Shown: positions 20,436 through 30,624, numbered from the stretch's first letter. The stretch: DNA of 36,361 bases from Stereum hirsutum FP-91666 SS1 (GCF_000264905.1 NW_006763134.1:2295200-2331560), one strand, 5' to 3'. Numbers and translations are program-made. Notes: generated by a model not told the origin, from the sequence alone.

Positions 20436-21863
20436 TCAAAACCCTCCCAAACACCCATCATCCTCCCCCTCCTCCGCTCCAAACCCTCCAAACCTCAACC
20501 CACCCCCCACAAAACTCTTATACCTCCCCCTCTCATGTCCCTCCTCCTCTCCCTCTCCCTGATGCTCCCCCCTCCCACCCTTCGATCCCCTCCTCACCCT
20601 CCTTCCCGACCCCGATCCCTTCTTCACACTCACATTCGAATTGTGACTTCTACCATTACCACCTATATCATCATCCGCGTCGCCCCCCTCCCCTTCCTCC
20701 TCCTCCTCGCCGTCCTCCCCGCCCTGTCCCCCTGCTTCCGTCTTCCCCGCACCCCCATTCAGACCTAAAGACCGCGAATCATGTCCGCCGTTACGCTCAT
20801 TCTTGCGTCTCCGCCTATCGCGATCGCGGTCCCGATCCCGATCCCGATCCCGACGCCGCCGACGCGTTTCTTCCTCGTAGGTATAATATTCTTCATACGC
20901 CTCGTCTTCTTCCACGTCATCGAACGGTGGGACTTCATCTACGGTTGCGGTTGCGTCTTTCGGTTTCGAGTTCGAGTTCGAATACGCGGAAGGCGACAAA
21001 GATAACGAGGTGAACATGTTCGCGGGCGGCGTCAAGTCTTCGTCCTCGTCGGCGGCGGTGGTTATGAGTTCGTCTTCGACGTTGAAGACGCTTAGTTCCG
21101 GTATGATCGGGATCGGCATTGGAGCGGAAAGGGTGAGCGAGGATAGTGAGGCGTTAAGGGAGGAAGAGGAGGGAGGGGGAGGAGGCGAGACGAAGCCGTC
21201 TGATTCGTCTGATTCGGAGGCGGAGGAGCTGGGTGTGAGGTCTGGGAGGTGGGTTGGGACTGAGGTGGGGGTATGAGCGTGGGCGTGTTGGTGTTGGTGT
21301 TGGTATTGGTGTTGCTGGTGGAGAGGAGTGGAGTTGGGTATGGGTGTCGCATTCGGTGACAGAGTATCAGAGGAGGTGATGGTGATAGTGGACGCGAGAG
21401 GCGAAGAAGAATATGGAACCGGAAGAGCGATAGGTCGAAGGCCGGGGCTCGAAACGACGCCAGCGCGGGGATGCATCGTTTTCGATTTACTCTTCATCGC
21501 TTTGCCCCTCTTTTCCGGACTTGGAACGAGACTAGGACTAGGACTGGACCTCCTGTCCTCCCTTTCCGCACGCGGAGGGGATACATCGCCGGGTATATAC
21601 GTCCTCCCGGGACATCCTCGGGCGGGGAGCGCACAGCTGTTGGGGAGGACGACGATCGGCGAACGGTCGTACGACGAGGGCGAGTACGCCGAGAACGTGC
21701 GCGTTAGTGTGGGCGAGGGAGGAAAGCGGACGGAATGTGAATGTTTGGTGGTGTGGTTGTTTTCTGGCGGGTGGGCGGTAGATGGGAAGTAAGATGAGGT
21801 CGGGCTCGACGGCGTGAACGAGTGCGAGGCCCGCTTCAGGATCGGACGCGGCTGGGACGGCAT
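20436..21863 (-). CDS. Low-complexity, largely disordered protein with a conserved N-terminal PILKR...CPGRTY region
   Basis: Single exon of 475 codons from ATG 21863; an extension to 21908 lacks an ATG. The N-terminal 90 residues contain PRPILKRASHSF, SVRFPPSPTLTRTFSAYSP, YDRSPIVVLPNSCALPARGC and PGRTYIPGDV, an order I recall from unnamed Agaricomycete proteins. The PILKR plus VRF pairing resembles docking motifs of protein phosphatase 1, which is only a suggestion. The rest is compositionally biased: a HQ/HA stretch, Ser/Pro tracts, an acidic segment (DDVEEDEAYEEYYTYEEE), an RD repeat with Arg runs (about residues 328-350) and a Gly/Glu/Arg-rich tail. No enzyme domain or membrane helix is seen. 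The 3' end is duplicated at 17.4-17.66 kb. Confidence 0.72.
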   Translation of the reverse strand: MPSQPRPILKRASHSFTPSSPTSSYFPSTAHPPENNHTTKHSHSVRFPPSPTLTRTFSAYSPSSYDRSPIVVLPNSCALPARGCPGRTYIPGDVSPPRAEREDRRSSPSPSLVPSPEKRGKAMKSKSKTMHPRAGVVSSPGLRPIALPVPYSSSPLASTITITSSDTLSPNATPIPNSTPLHQQHQYQHQHQHAHAHTPTSVPTHLPDLTPSSSASESDESDGFVSPPPPPSSSSLNASLSSLTLSAPMPIPIIPELSVFNVEDELITTAADEDEDLTPPANMFTSLSLSPSAYSNSNSKPKDATATVDEVPPFDDVEEDEAYEEYYTYEEETRRRRRDRDRDRDRDRDRRRRKNERNGGHDSRSLGLNGGAGKTEAGGQGGEDGEEEEEGEGGDADDDIGGNGRSHNSNVSVKKGSGSGRRVRRGSKGGRGEHQGEGEEEGHERGRYKSFVGGGLRFGGFGAEEGEDDGCLGGF

Positions 21864-23300
21864 CGTGTCGTCGATGACCGCGATAGCCAGCGGCGACACT
21901 GGCGACAACGGGCGCGACAGCGAGCCAAAGGACGAAGGACAAAAAAAGTGGGCGAGGACGAGGGGCGATGGGAGGCAGAGCGGGAGCGATGAGGGATTTA
22001 ATATAAAAAGGGAGAGAATGAGGTAAGCCGGCGGCGCGTGGCGCGGGCAGCGAATGACGAGCGTCCCGTTCGGTTCCTTTGCGTCCCGGTCCTGCCTTTG
22101 CTCTCTCCCACCAACACCTCGTTCATTTCTTCCTCTGCTCCTTCAAGCACCGCGATGAACACACCTAGCCGGTATTGGCCCGCTGCTCCCACTCGGATGG
22201 ACGAGCCTCTAACTCTGTCTTTTCCCGTTGCGTGTGCGCTGAATCTGCCGACGGTCTATCATTCGTCCTCTCTTCACCCGTCTCTCCGAACGACGTTTCG
22301 GCCATCCAGCTTCATCTTTATGGCTTGTCTTTGCTGGTCCCTCTAGACACCAAGGCGGACATAATCTCCTTATACCCATTCATCATGTACATATCAGCTT
22401 CTATCATATCTTGCAACATGCCAGCGTCATCCCACACACAGACTTCGTCCATTCGTCCTGTCTTCTCTTGAACCTCTTCTATGCCGTTACCGATGACGAT
22501 GCTCTCGATGCTCCTTGGGAATGGGGAAGTTACGTCCCGAAGTTTATGCTTTGCATCGTGCGATCGGCCGTTTTCGTCGACGAGTCGCGTGCCAGGGCGC
22601 AATATGCACCTCCTTAAACGTTGCTTCGCTTTGCGGTGCCACAGTGGCATCGCATGCCTTCAATCAGCCCTTTAGTCATGTATACGCAGACCGAGCTGTG
22701 TCCCGTAGCTACGACTCCTCCTGTCGCATTTCTCGCCATGCTTGCCCAGCTAACGCTAACGAGGAGCCAGTCTAGGTGACATCCTGCCTGCCTGCCTTTA
22801 ATCGACCCTTTTCGTCGTGTATAGCAGAACGAGCTGTGTTCCGTAGCTGCGATGATTCCTCCTGTCTGCTGGCGCATTTCTCACGAAACGAGCCCCGCGT
22901 AAAAGGAGTACTGTAAGTACCCCGACTCGTTTTGAGGTCGGCGCGCGCTCTCGGTGTGGCATCGGTGCTATACTAATCTATAGCACCCTCATCCTTCTGG
23001 TCGCTGACTCAAGGATTGATTATTTGCGATTACTCTCCTCTCTGTGATACTGTATGTCCATGAATTTTCTTTGTTCGGGACGGAATATGGAACATGGAAT
23101 GATCAGCCGGAACACAGTGACAAAATCCCTTCGGCTCGGGTGAGCTCAGAATTGGGATAAGTTCTCCATTTCTCGGGACATAGACAGCTGTGCGTACTTT
23201 CCGGGTTCGCCCTACGGCTCATGTTGACGGTTGAACTTTGACTTAAGTATATAGTAAGTTGTTCCTTTTGTGGAATGTTTCGTGCCACGTTGTGGTCGCA
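21864..23300. other. Intergenic region with a short direct repeat
   Basis: There is no coding region I can support. Open stretches on both strands between 22155 and 22675 lack consistent splicing or a known family. The segments at about 22665-22745 and 22797-22890 are direct repeats of one another, each with GAGCTGTGT(C/T)CCGTAGCT and CTCCTGTC, about 130 bp apart. The part adjoining 21863 is the presumed promoter of the 475-aa gene. Confidence 0.45.
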
Positions 23301-23379
23301 TCTATGTTTAGATCAGAGACGTTTGCCAAACACTTCGTTTCTTCGAGCCATGACCACCCAAAACTTTGATCTGCGAGAT

Positions 23380-23870
23380 CGCTGTTGACGTCGTTCTGTG
23401 TGCTGAGGTGCGGTGCGGTGGGGCCATCATCTCGACCTTCCCGAAGACATTATTGGGGACGCTGAAGTGGATCGGTGGAGACGCATGTTCTCCTTCCGCC
23501 GCGGCAGGAAGCGGTCTTTCTGTGCTCGGAGCGTCGAACCTTGATGCGCTATTGTGACACATGCATGTTTTTGAATATACATAGCAGGGTATGTTCCTCA
23601 TCGAGCTGTTTAGGCTAATGTTGGGATCTCGTTTGTCTGTGTCACGACGGAGTATATATTACTGCTCTTTCTTAGGAGAATTGGGCATGTAGTGCAAGCA
23701 AACTTGTCGATATGTTCAAGTAAGATGGGTGGTCATGACTGCTAGACTGTTCCAGTATTAACTACGGGCTGGTCTCTTGTAAGCAGTAACCAGCCTTCAA
23801 TATTCAACGTTCAACGCTGGTGTGAGGTTCGCTGTATGGGCGCCACACAAAGTGGACCCTGACGATTCCG
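23380..23870 (+). pseudogene. Relic of a copy-B-type F-box gene with its 3' flank
   Basis: Between 23429 and 23557 the plus strand encodes LKWIGGDACSPS followed by SGLSVLGASN, nearly identical to the late part of copy B. An AAGCGG-type small insertion and a TGA cut it off. The next 30-40 bp are unrelated, and 23600-23860 then matches the 3' flank of copy B (11600-11860) in inverse orientation. The F-box, the leucine-rich body and the last 60 codons are missing. It could be what remains of the B-like gene lost next to copy D. Confidence 0.75.
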
Positions 23871-24239
23871 CGGCGTTGGGTACTGCCGCTTCATCGAGGC
23901 GATAAAATAAAGTGAAAGTCAGCCTGAAATACGTTGATATCGAAAGTACTTGCTGGGCACACGTTATATTTTTAGGATAGAAGGCTCACGGCGCACGAGA
24001 ACGAACCCTCTCCAAGTCCGACGAAGGGGTTGTTTTCGGTAACAGTCTTCAAATAAACATTTGAAACGATCTGAATGAGAAAAAAAGACGCAAGAATATC
24101 GCTGTGCGATAGAGGAAGGTCGCTGCAATTTTTCTATGTTCAAAGGACCACTGCATTACCGTGACTGTAGTCAGCTGCTCTAGAGGCGCCCGTAAGGAGT
24201 CAACACGATGATGACACGTTCAACTGCTCCCTGACTACG
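23871..24239. other. Intergenic, no gene seen
   Basis: Only short open frames lie here, between the B relic and the copy E promoter. Confidence 0.4.
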
Positions 24240-24502
24240 AACGCTCATCTTCGTCGCCGTCATCACCCCCTGCCAACGTATGTACTGTCCCATCTATCAT
24301 ACCTTGTTCTCGAATCTCAAGGATCCCGATTACTGCTTGCTTCGGTTCAGGATCATTTACGAACGTGAGATTACAGAGGACAACCCTGTTAAGTTCACAA
24401 GCTAGTACGTTACTAGTGTACTTACCTGTCTTGACTTTGGATTCGAACTTGAGCTAAACACCGTCTGCCCTATAGTCGGCCCACCAAACACAACCGAGCT
24501 AA
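24240..24502 (+). promoter_or_regulatory. Copy E promoter, homologous to that of copy C
   Basis: Aligns with 13430-13676. The 5'-UTR intron signals seen at copy C are present in altered form. It now leads into a frameshifted gene. Confidence 0.5.
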
Positions 24503-25722
24503 ATGGACAGACTTCCTGCGGAGCTTCATATAGCGATCTGTCGAGAGCTATCTTCGGGTGACATGGCCTCTTTGGCGCTATGCTCCCACAGCCACGCCCG
24601 CACTCGTTCGACCCCTTCTTTACGAGCACATCACACCCTAGAGACAGCTGAGATACGAGCATGGTCATATCTTCGCTTTAGTGACCACGGTCGTGTCAAG
24701 GCCGTCATTCTTCGGCCCCTTCGTCAAGTCCATCAACATTACTCAGCCCAGATGGTCGTCCGAGTCTGACATTGAAAAAAATCGCTATCTTCTTTCAAGC
24801 CATGACCAACCTCCTCTCTCTGCGGCTTGACTTCTACGTTTACACACCCAGCCCCGAGTTCATATCCCAAGTCTATATCGGCGCGATCTCACCATCGTTG
24901 GTGCACTTTCAATGCAATGACACACCGGCTGTCCCCTCCATCTTCGAGTTTCTGCGCTCCCATTCGAATCTTTCGGTATTGCACCTAGGGAGCGTATATG
25001 CCAGGAGACAGTTACAAAACGGCCAAAATGAAACTCAATACCGATTCGAGTCTATCTCCCCACAAATTCTACTCCCCAATCTCACGTTCCTCGAGTTGAA
25101 CGTCGATTCTGAAGTGCTCACTTTCAGCACCGAGTTGCTGCTTCGAGTGTCTACCCATCTCGAGCGGCTATCAATCGCCCACTCCGATGTTTCGTCGAGG
25201 CAACTGAACGATTCGGTACTGAATCATCTCAACGCCCTCTACCACGTCTGCAGCGCCAGACTCACCCACCTCATCATCGAAGACACGCCACACCGATGTC
25301 CCCAGTCCTTTTCCTGGATCATCTCTAACGTTCTGCCTAAGCTACCACACCTTCGTATTCTCGAGCTCCGCCAAGGTCAACGCAGAGACCGTACACATTT
25401 TAGCAGCTACATACAACAAGCCATCCGAACTGACTCTCTCGCGTCGGAAGATCCAGACGTCATATCGGTGTTTCCGACGAAATTGGAGAAGTTGAGATGG
25501 GTCGGTGCAGACGCATTCTTTCCTACGGTGCGAAGCGATCTTTCGCCACTTGGAGCATCGAACGCAAATGTGCTCCTCGAGCTCTTTCCGTCGTTGAAGG
25601 TGGTGGAATATCACGAGAGGGGGTATATGTTCATTTTCAGGAGGTTGGACGGTGGTGTGGTCGTGCGTCAGAGCGTGAGGAGCACCGTTCCCCTTGACGC
25701 GGATCACTTCCCATGGAGCTAG
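24503..25722 (+). pseudogene. F-box/leucine-rich protein, copy E, broken
   Basis: The reading frame opens normally (MDRLPAELHIAICRELSS) but compared with copies A, C and F it has three lesions: an extra C near 24587-24590 that shifts the frame, a shortened segment with an in-frame TAG near 24640, and an extra A in the A7 run near 24775-24781. From 24772 to 25722 a 316-codon frame is intact, with leucine-rich stretches and the conserved SLKVVEYHERGYMFIFRR end. The three lesions lie in sequence that aligns with exon sequence of the intact paralogues, so introns do not explain them. The A-run change alone could be a sequencing error; the rest is less likely to be. Closest to copy C in the middle and to copy D at the end. 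Confidence 0.85.
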
Positions 25723-25868
25723 ACCTGAGTGGTGGTGGTGAGTCTCGTGTTCACGTATACCTCCCCTTGCATACCACACAATCATTCTGAGAAAAGTGAT
25801 CGAGGTGTTTAGGAATCGTAACAACCGGCCGATGTTGGGATATCCTCTAGGCATCGTCACACTAAGTT
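25723..25868. repeat. Conserved F-box 3' flank, copy 3
   Basis: Downstream block of copy E, matching those at 9.9, 17.7 and 29.0 kb. On the opposite strand 25844-25809 reads PTSAGCYDS-stop. It lies between broken copy E and the convergent gene at 25929. Confidence 0.72.
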
Positions 25869-25928
25869 ACAGAAGGGCTTGCAAGCGGATAAATGATGGG
25901 ATGGGCAAGGGAAAAGGGGAAGATACGG

Positions 25929-26996
25929 TCATTCAGAGGTCCCACCCCGCCGATTCCAATAGTTCATACGCAATTCATACGCTTCGAGTTTCCTGTCCAA
26001 CGAAATCCCATCGAGTCTCTCAGAACGGCGCTGTATAGGTTTTTGATTATCACCATTTTCTATGCGACGAAACACATAGCGGTAGCTCCGTTCGTGGTGG
26101 TTGACTCTCGTCAAGGAAGGGATGCGCACGAACAGCGTCCGCACGGTGTTAGCGCTGTGCTGTGAGTTGCTCTGATGTTGCGCGTCGTGACCGACCCAGG
26201 TGATCGAATTAAGAGTGGTCGGCAGAGAGACGTGCTGAGCGAGAGACGAAGATTCGAGGAGAATGGTTGGTGGAGGGCCTCGGTCTCGAGAGAGCTCGTG
26301 CAAGACCAGCTGTCGGAGATGAGGTGTGTGTGGAAGGATATCGCATATCGCGAATGGGAGGAGATTTTTCAAGGGAAATGTGGCTCCAAATTGGGGTGGA
26401 CCGCGAATATAAAGTCGGACGAGAGCACTCATCGCGCTCAGAGTATTTAGGAATATTGGTAGGCTGTTAACTTGATTGTAATCCCCTGCCGCGGGGTCCG
26501 TTTTACAGGAACGAACATCAAGGGACAAGTCGGTGATACTGTTTAGTCGACGAAGGGTGCTTGCGAGCTTCAAAGGGTTCGTAGAGCGACCAATCTGAAG
26601 GTGCGTAAGCTGTCCGGCGATATTCGATATCGCGTCTGACAAGCGATCGTAGTTTCCGGAGAAGAGAAGATAATGTTCTACGTCTATGTGTAGGCAGCGC
26701 AAGTTCGGCAGGCTACGCAATAATCGCCTGAGCTCGTGGAAGTCTAGCCGTCCTTGATCGATGTTGTAATAGAACCGAAGACGTCGAACCATAGGCCCAA
26801 AGTATGCCGGACGGGAGGCGACGCTCGCTTGAAAGGAGCAAACATCCTGGTGAGAACCGGATACGTCGACGTTGGATAAGAGGATAGTCTGTGCGACGCC
26901 GACGATGTGGCGGGACGTGAGTGCGAGGGCCTTAAGATCGCAGTGAGACAGATGTTTGGCTATCTGGAGGCTCAGCTCGGTGGGGAGACTCTCCAT
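25929..26996 (-). CDS. F-box/leucine-rich protein, second subfamily (copy G)
   Basis: Single coding exon of 355 codons from MESLPTELSLQIAKHLSH. The frame runs 36 codons further upstream to a GTG, but a GTGAGT donor sits there and the aligned copy H has the same MES start, so I use 26996. The F-box-like domain (about residues 1-40) reads LPTEL, then LKALALTSRHIVGVAQ. Leucine-rich stretches follow (LPNLRCLHIDV, QLTHLQIG, ITDLSLDVR, TPHLRQLVLHEL), then IPSLTRVNHHERSYRYVFRR, a clear counterpart of the main family's C-terminal block. So the two subfamilies are homologous from end to end but distant. Probable SCF substrate receptor, target unknown. Confidence 0.82.
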   Translation of the reverse strand: MESLPTELSLQIAKHLSHCDLKALALTSRHIVGVAQTILLSNVDVSGSHQDVCSFQASVASRPAYFGPMVRRLRFYYNIDQGRLDFHELRRLLRSLPNLRCLHIDVEHYLLFSGNYDRLSDAISNIAGQLTHLQIGRSTNPLKLASTLRRLNSITDLSLDVRSCKTDPAAGDYNQVNSLPIFLNTLSAMSALVRLYIRGPPQFGATFPLKNLLPFAICDILPHTPHLRQLVLHELSRDRGPPPTILLESSSLAQHVSLPTTLNSITWVGHDAQHQSNSQHSANTVRTLFVRIPSLTRVNHHERSYRYVFRRIENGDNQKPIQRRSERLDGISLDRKLEAYELRMNYWNRRGGTSE

Positions 26997-27676
26997 TTCG
27001 ACGTCGGTCGATGACAAGTCAGCCAACATTAGTACATGCGCGATCATGATCTGACTCGGAGGCTCAATAGCGTAGCCAAAAAGGGTAGCAGCCATAACAC
27101 TCACCTAATGCTATATCCTGATTGCACTGAAAGGTCGTACTTCCCAGTGAAAGGACTAGTGGGGATGGATGGTGTCGACGTTGAAAGCTCCCCGTCGCTG
27201 TCGTGGTCGTCCAGGTCCTGTGAAGAAAGCCAATATGGGGCGACATTGGTTTATCAAAGCTGCCGCAAATGCACGATATATGAGACTTTGCGACTACTCT
27301 TCGCAGTCTGTCACCATCAACGGACGAACCAGAACACGACACAGGTGACTTGTGTGTACAAAAGAATGTTGTACATCTTCGTCTCCACGCACAAAGTAGA
27401 ACGCAAGCGTGTGAGAACAGCCACGCGAGGGGTGTCAAGATTTGCTTAGTCATTTGCTTAAATCACGTGTTTGACACGCCCTACGGTACGCGTCGCGTTT
27501 CTGGTCGCGTTCGGACTCGAACCTTGACTCGAACACTCATCGTCGTCGTCGTCGTCCACCGTCGCATCGTCGCGTTCGTGATCTTTCCTTTCCGATAGGT
27601 ATGAGTCTCACTCGCTCTGCATTCGAATTTGCACTTATCATTGCCCTTTGTTCGACCAGCTCGTGCCACTACCGAA
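26997..27676. promoter_or_regulatory. Divergent promoter of copies G and F
   Basis: On the F side a CACGTG lies at 27464-27469, about 208 bp before the F start codon. A 61 bp 5'-UTR intron spans 27599-27659 (GTATGAGT donor, TTCGACCAG acceptor), homologous to that of copy B. On the G side a GGTGAGTGT donor at about 27104 is shared with copy H (about 35951) and suggests a 5'-UTR intron there too, although I cannot fix its acceptor. No separate gene is seen. Confidence 0.55.
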
Positions 27677-28909
27677 ATGGATAAACTACCCGCCGAGCTT
27701 CATATCGCGATATATCGAGAGTTATCTTCGACTGACATGGCGTCTTTGGCGCTATGCTCCCACAGCCATGCCACACTCGTTCGACCCCTTCTTTACGAGC
27801 ACATCACGGTGCGTGATGGAGTAATACAACGATACAGGAATATACCTCGGTCACAGCGGAAATACGAGCAGGGCCATCTCTTCGCTTTAGTGACTACGAT
27901 CGTGTCAAGGCCGTCGTTCTTCGGCCCCTTCGTAAAGTCCATCAAGATTTTCCACACCGAATACTTGTCTGAGTCTGAACTTGCGGAAATCGCTCTCTGC
28001 TTGCAAGCCATGACCAACCTCCGCTCTCTGCAGGTTGTTTCCTGTCGTTCACCGAGCCCGGGGTTCACGTCGTTCATATCGCATATCTGCTCCAGTGCGA
28101 TCTCACCTTCGTTGGTGGAACTCCAATGTAGTCCCACACCAACTGTCCCCTTCCTCTTCGAGTTCATGCGTTCTCATCCGAATCTTTCCGTGTTGCACCT
28201 CAGCGTTGACGATCGAAATGGCCAGGATGGATCTCAACACCGATTCGAGTCTATTTCTCCGCGAGCTCAGCTGCCACAGCTCACCACCCTCGAGCTGAAA
28301 GTCGGTTCTGGTGGGCTCGCCTTTACCACCGAGCTGCTTAGAGAGTTCTCCCTTATTGAACGGCTATCGATCACCTACTCTAGTTTTTTGCCGACGCTAC
28401 AGGCCAATCTAGTCCTGATGCATCTCAAAGCATTCGACGTCTGTACCAGACTCAACCACCTCATCATAGAATCAGACACGCCGCTTCCATGCTCCCATGC
28501 CTTCTCCTGGATCATTTCCAGCATCCTGCCTCGAATCCCGAACCTTCGTATTCTTGAGCTCCGCCAAGCTCGATACAAAAACCATACGAGTAGTTCCGGT
28601 TATAGCCAACAAATCGTCCGCATTGACCCTCTGGTGCCCGGCGATTCAAACGTTATCCCGGCGTTCCCGACGAAATTGGAGACATTGAGGTGGGTCGGTG
28701 TAGACGCATCCTTTCCTCCAGTGGCAAGCAATCTTTCGCCACACGGAACCTGGAATGCCTGTACGCTCCTCAGGCTCTTTCCATCGTTGAAGGTGGTGGA
28801 ATACCACGAGAGGCAGCATATGCTCATTTTTAGCAGGCGGGAGGGTGGTATGGTCAACCGTCAGATTATGAGGAGCACTGTTTGCCTTGGCCAGGATCAC
28901 TTTCCATGA
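27677..28909 (+). CDS. F-box/leucine-rich protein, copy F
   Basis: Single coding exon of 410 codons beginning MDKLPAELHIAIYRELSS. The frame is open 16 codons further upstream, but that part lies in the predicted 5'-UTR intron and begins at a TTG. The F-box-like domain is followed by leucine-rich stretches (TNLRSLQVVS, HPNLSVLHLSV, LPQLTTLELKV, IPNLRILELRQ) and SLKVVEYHERQHMLIFSRR. Its promoter belongs to the B type while its body is closest to copy D, so promoter and coding region have different nearest relatives. The 3' flank overlaps the end of a convergent membrane-protein gene. Probable SCF substrate receptor, target unknown. Confidence 0.84.
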   Translation: MDKLPAELHIAIYRELSSTDMASLALCSHSHATLVRPLLYEHITVRDGVIQRYRNIPRSQRKYEQGHLFALVTTIVSRPSFFGPFVKSIKIFHTEYLSESELAEIALCLQAMTNLRSLQVVSCRSPSPGFTSFISHICSSAISPSLVELQCSPTPTVPFLFEFMRSHPNLSVLHLSVDDRNGQDGSQHRFESISPRAQLPQLTTLELKVGSGGLAFTTELLREFSLIERLSITYSSFLPTLQANLVLMHLKAFDVCTRLNHLIIESDTPLPCSHAFSWIISSILPRIPNLRILELRQARYKNHTSSSGYSQQIVRIDPLVPGDSNVIPAFPTKLETLRWVGVDASFPPVASNLSPHGTWNACTLLRLFPSLKVVEYHERQHMLIFSRREGGMVNRQIMRSTVCLGQDHFP

Positions 28910-29037
28910 AGCTGGATCTGAGTGGTGGTGGTGAGTCTCGTTCTGACATATACATCTCCTTGCATATCACGCGGTCATTCCAGCACGACTGATCCCGGTA
29001 TCTAGGAATCATAACAATCGGGCAATGTTGGTCTGCT
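28910..29037. repeat. Conserved F-box 3' flank, copy 4, overlapping the end of the membrane-protein gene
   Basis: This is the flank that follows copies A, D and E. Here its far part (29002 onward, minus strand) is the last ten or so codons and stop of the membrane protein at 29002-30624. Homology with the other flanks ends near 29037, inside that gene's last exon. Confidence 0.7.
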
Positions 29038-30624
29038 TGTATCCCCTTCCTCCTGCACCATGATAGATCTTTCCTCTGGCCCATGCGTGTCGACGGTCAC
29101 CGCGTTATCTCTTGTTTGTCGCTGTCGCGACAGCGATACCATGCTCACTGTCCCACGTTGGTTCCCAAGAGCAGGGTTATCGTTAAAGTGCATGCTCTCC
29201 ATAATCTCCGTTTTGTTCACGTTGATGCTTTGGTTCGGGGCCGGGTCGAAGTGGACTACGGACATCAGGGATTTTGAGGTGCGTTGGGTGTTTACGAGGA
29301 TTATGACGAGCGCTGGATACATTCCCTTTTGCATCGAAGCATGAGACAGACTGAGCAGTGATAATGAAGAATGTGAGGAAGCGATAGGTAAGTTACGGAC
29401 CGCAATTTGGACATGTACGCCTGTGTAGACATCAGTCAGGGTACCTCCCGATACGTGGACGAAAGAACCGAAGAGAACGATTGCCTAGCAGAAAGACGAT
29501 TCGAGATTGTTGTCAATGCCATGAATGATGAGCCGACGAGCGGTTCTGCTGAGAATTAGACGCTAACGTACGGAGGAGACGCAATACACGAGGCCTGATT
29601 CTGCAAGTAAGACCAAGATACGCTCTACCTGCGTGCTTCTGGAGGACTGCATATTGGCGCGGATGGACCGTCGGTATTGCCTACATGCCGATTAGGCGTA
29701 TAATAAACAGGTTAGACTCTTGATTCAGTTCGCTCATGGAGATGGGGAGGATGTGCAGACAGAACATACCATGCCCACATCCCGATCATAAAAGTGGCGG
29801 TAACGTTCGTGATGAACGAGAATGCCAAGTTGACGACCTGACTGACCGAGAGCGCGGTGGGGACGGGTCCGCGATGGGGAGTTCTCTTGTCTGGGTCTGC
29901 GGCGATTGCACTACGGAGTGCGATGGTCGTGAAGACTGACACTGTCATTCCACGAGTGTATGTTCACCAGTGTTAAGAGTATGAAGGTGAAGATGTGAAG
30001 AACAAGGTATTGGTCGAGACGTACCAGCGGTGAGACCGAGCATGATGGATGGAATTATCACTACCTTCTTAGAGAACCTCGCAGCGCACAACACCCGCAT
30101 ACGCCACACCACAACTCCGTCCGCGAACACATCTGTTTCAGCATCCACCAGAGTCATCAGCCAGGTCCTCTTCTGTCAACCGTCATCAGCTTTAGCATAG
30201 GGCTGAACTCACAGTTGACGAGAACAACAGCATTGAACACCTGTCGGATGGCGTTGTTTCTCTGTCGATGATCCTGTGTTATGTCAGACACGAGGGAAGC
30301 GACGGAGACTGCCCAATATGTGGTCGACAGGACGAATATTCCTAGCGTGATAGTGAGCATAACGACGTTTGCACGAATGCTCATGCCTTGTTTACTGAAG
30401 ATTTGACAGATCTTCATCAGCATTCACGGATAAACAATTTGTAGATACAGCTCACACAAGTACATGAGTCGACATCGGGATGATAACGATGAAGACTCCT
30501 GAGATATTAGCATGACCGTCAGCCTCTGTCAACGTGCAATGGAGGAGTGTGTACCATAACCGATGGTCTGACACAGAAGCTCGGTGAAGAGGAAGAGAAT
30601 GGCTTCTTGGTCAGTAGATGACAT
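29002..30624 (-). CDS. Orphan multi-helix (six/seven-TM) membrane protein of the Agaricomycete type
   Basis: I assemble eight exons: 30624-30555, 30498-30458, 30411-30213, 30132-30025, 29941-29770, 29680-29572, 29484-29401, 29325-29002. All phases agree, giving 368 codons plus TAG. Hydrophobic segments occur at FLFTELLCQTIGYGVFIVII, VVMLTITLGIFVLSTTYW, FNAVVLVNYVFADGVVVW, KVVIIPSIMLGLTAV, VVNLAFSFITNVTATFMIGMW, RILVLLAESGLVYCVSSAIV and GMYPALVIILV. The ADGVVVWR and AESGLVY motifs are typical of a large, uncharacterised family in mushrooms that is often species-expanded. The tail after TQRTSKS is polar and cytosolic. The third intron (30212-30133) only works with the acceptor at GAAACAG. The function is unknown. 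Confidence 0.82.

Noticed and set aside
20781..21792. Long plus-strand open frames across the 475-aa gene
   Set aside because: They are antisense to a GC-rich, repeat-coding exon whose minus-strand product has the conserved N-terminal block.
22155..22675. Open frames on both strands, including one with a methionine-rich helical stretch on the minus strand
   Set aside because: They overlap each other in antisense, splice signals do not link them, and no family is recognised.
26997..27104. 36-codon upstream extension of copy G (and 34 codons of copy H)
   Set aside because: It begins at a GTG inside a GGTGAGTGT splice donor and is not similar between G and H, whereas MES(L/I)P onward is.
30133..30172. 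Reading the membrane-protein exon from the nearer acceptor (LMTLVDAETDVFADG)
   Set aside because: No acceptor there is in phase with the strong GTGAGT donor at 30212. The GAAACAG acceptor gives NYVFADGVVVW, which fits the family.
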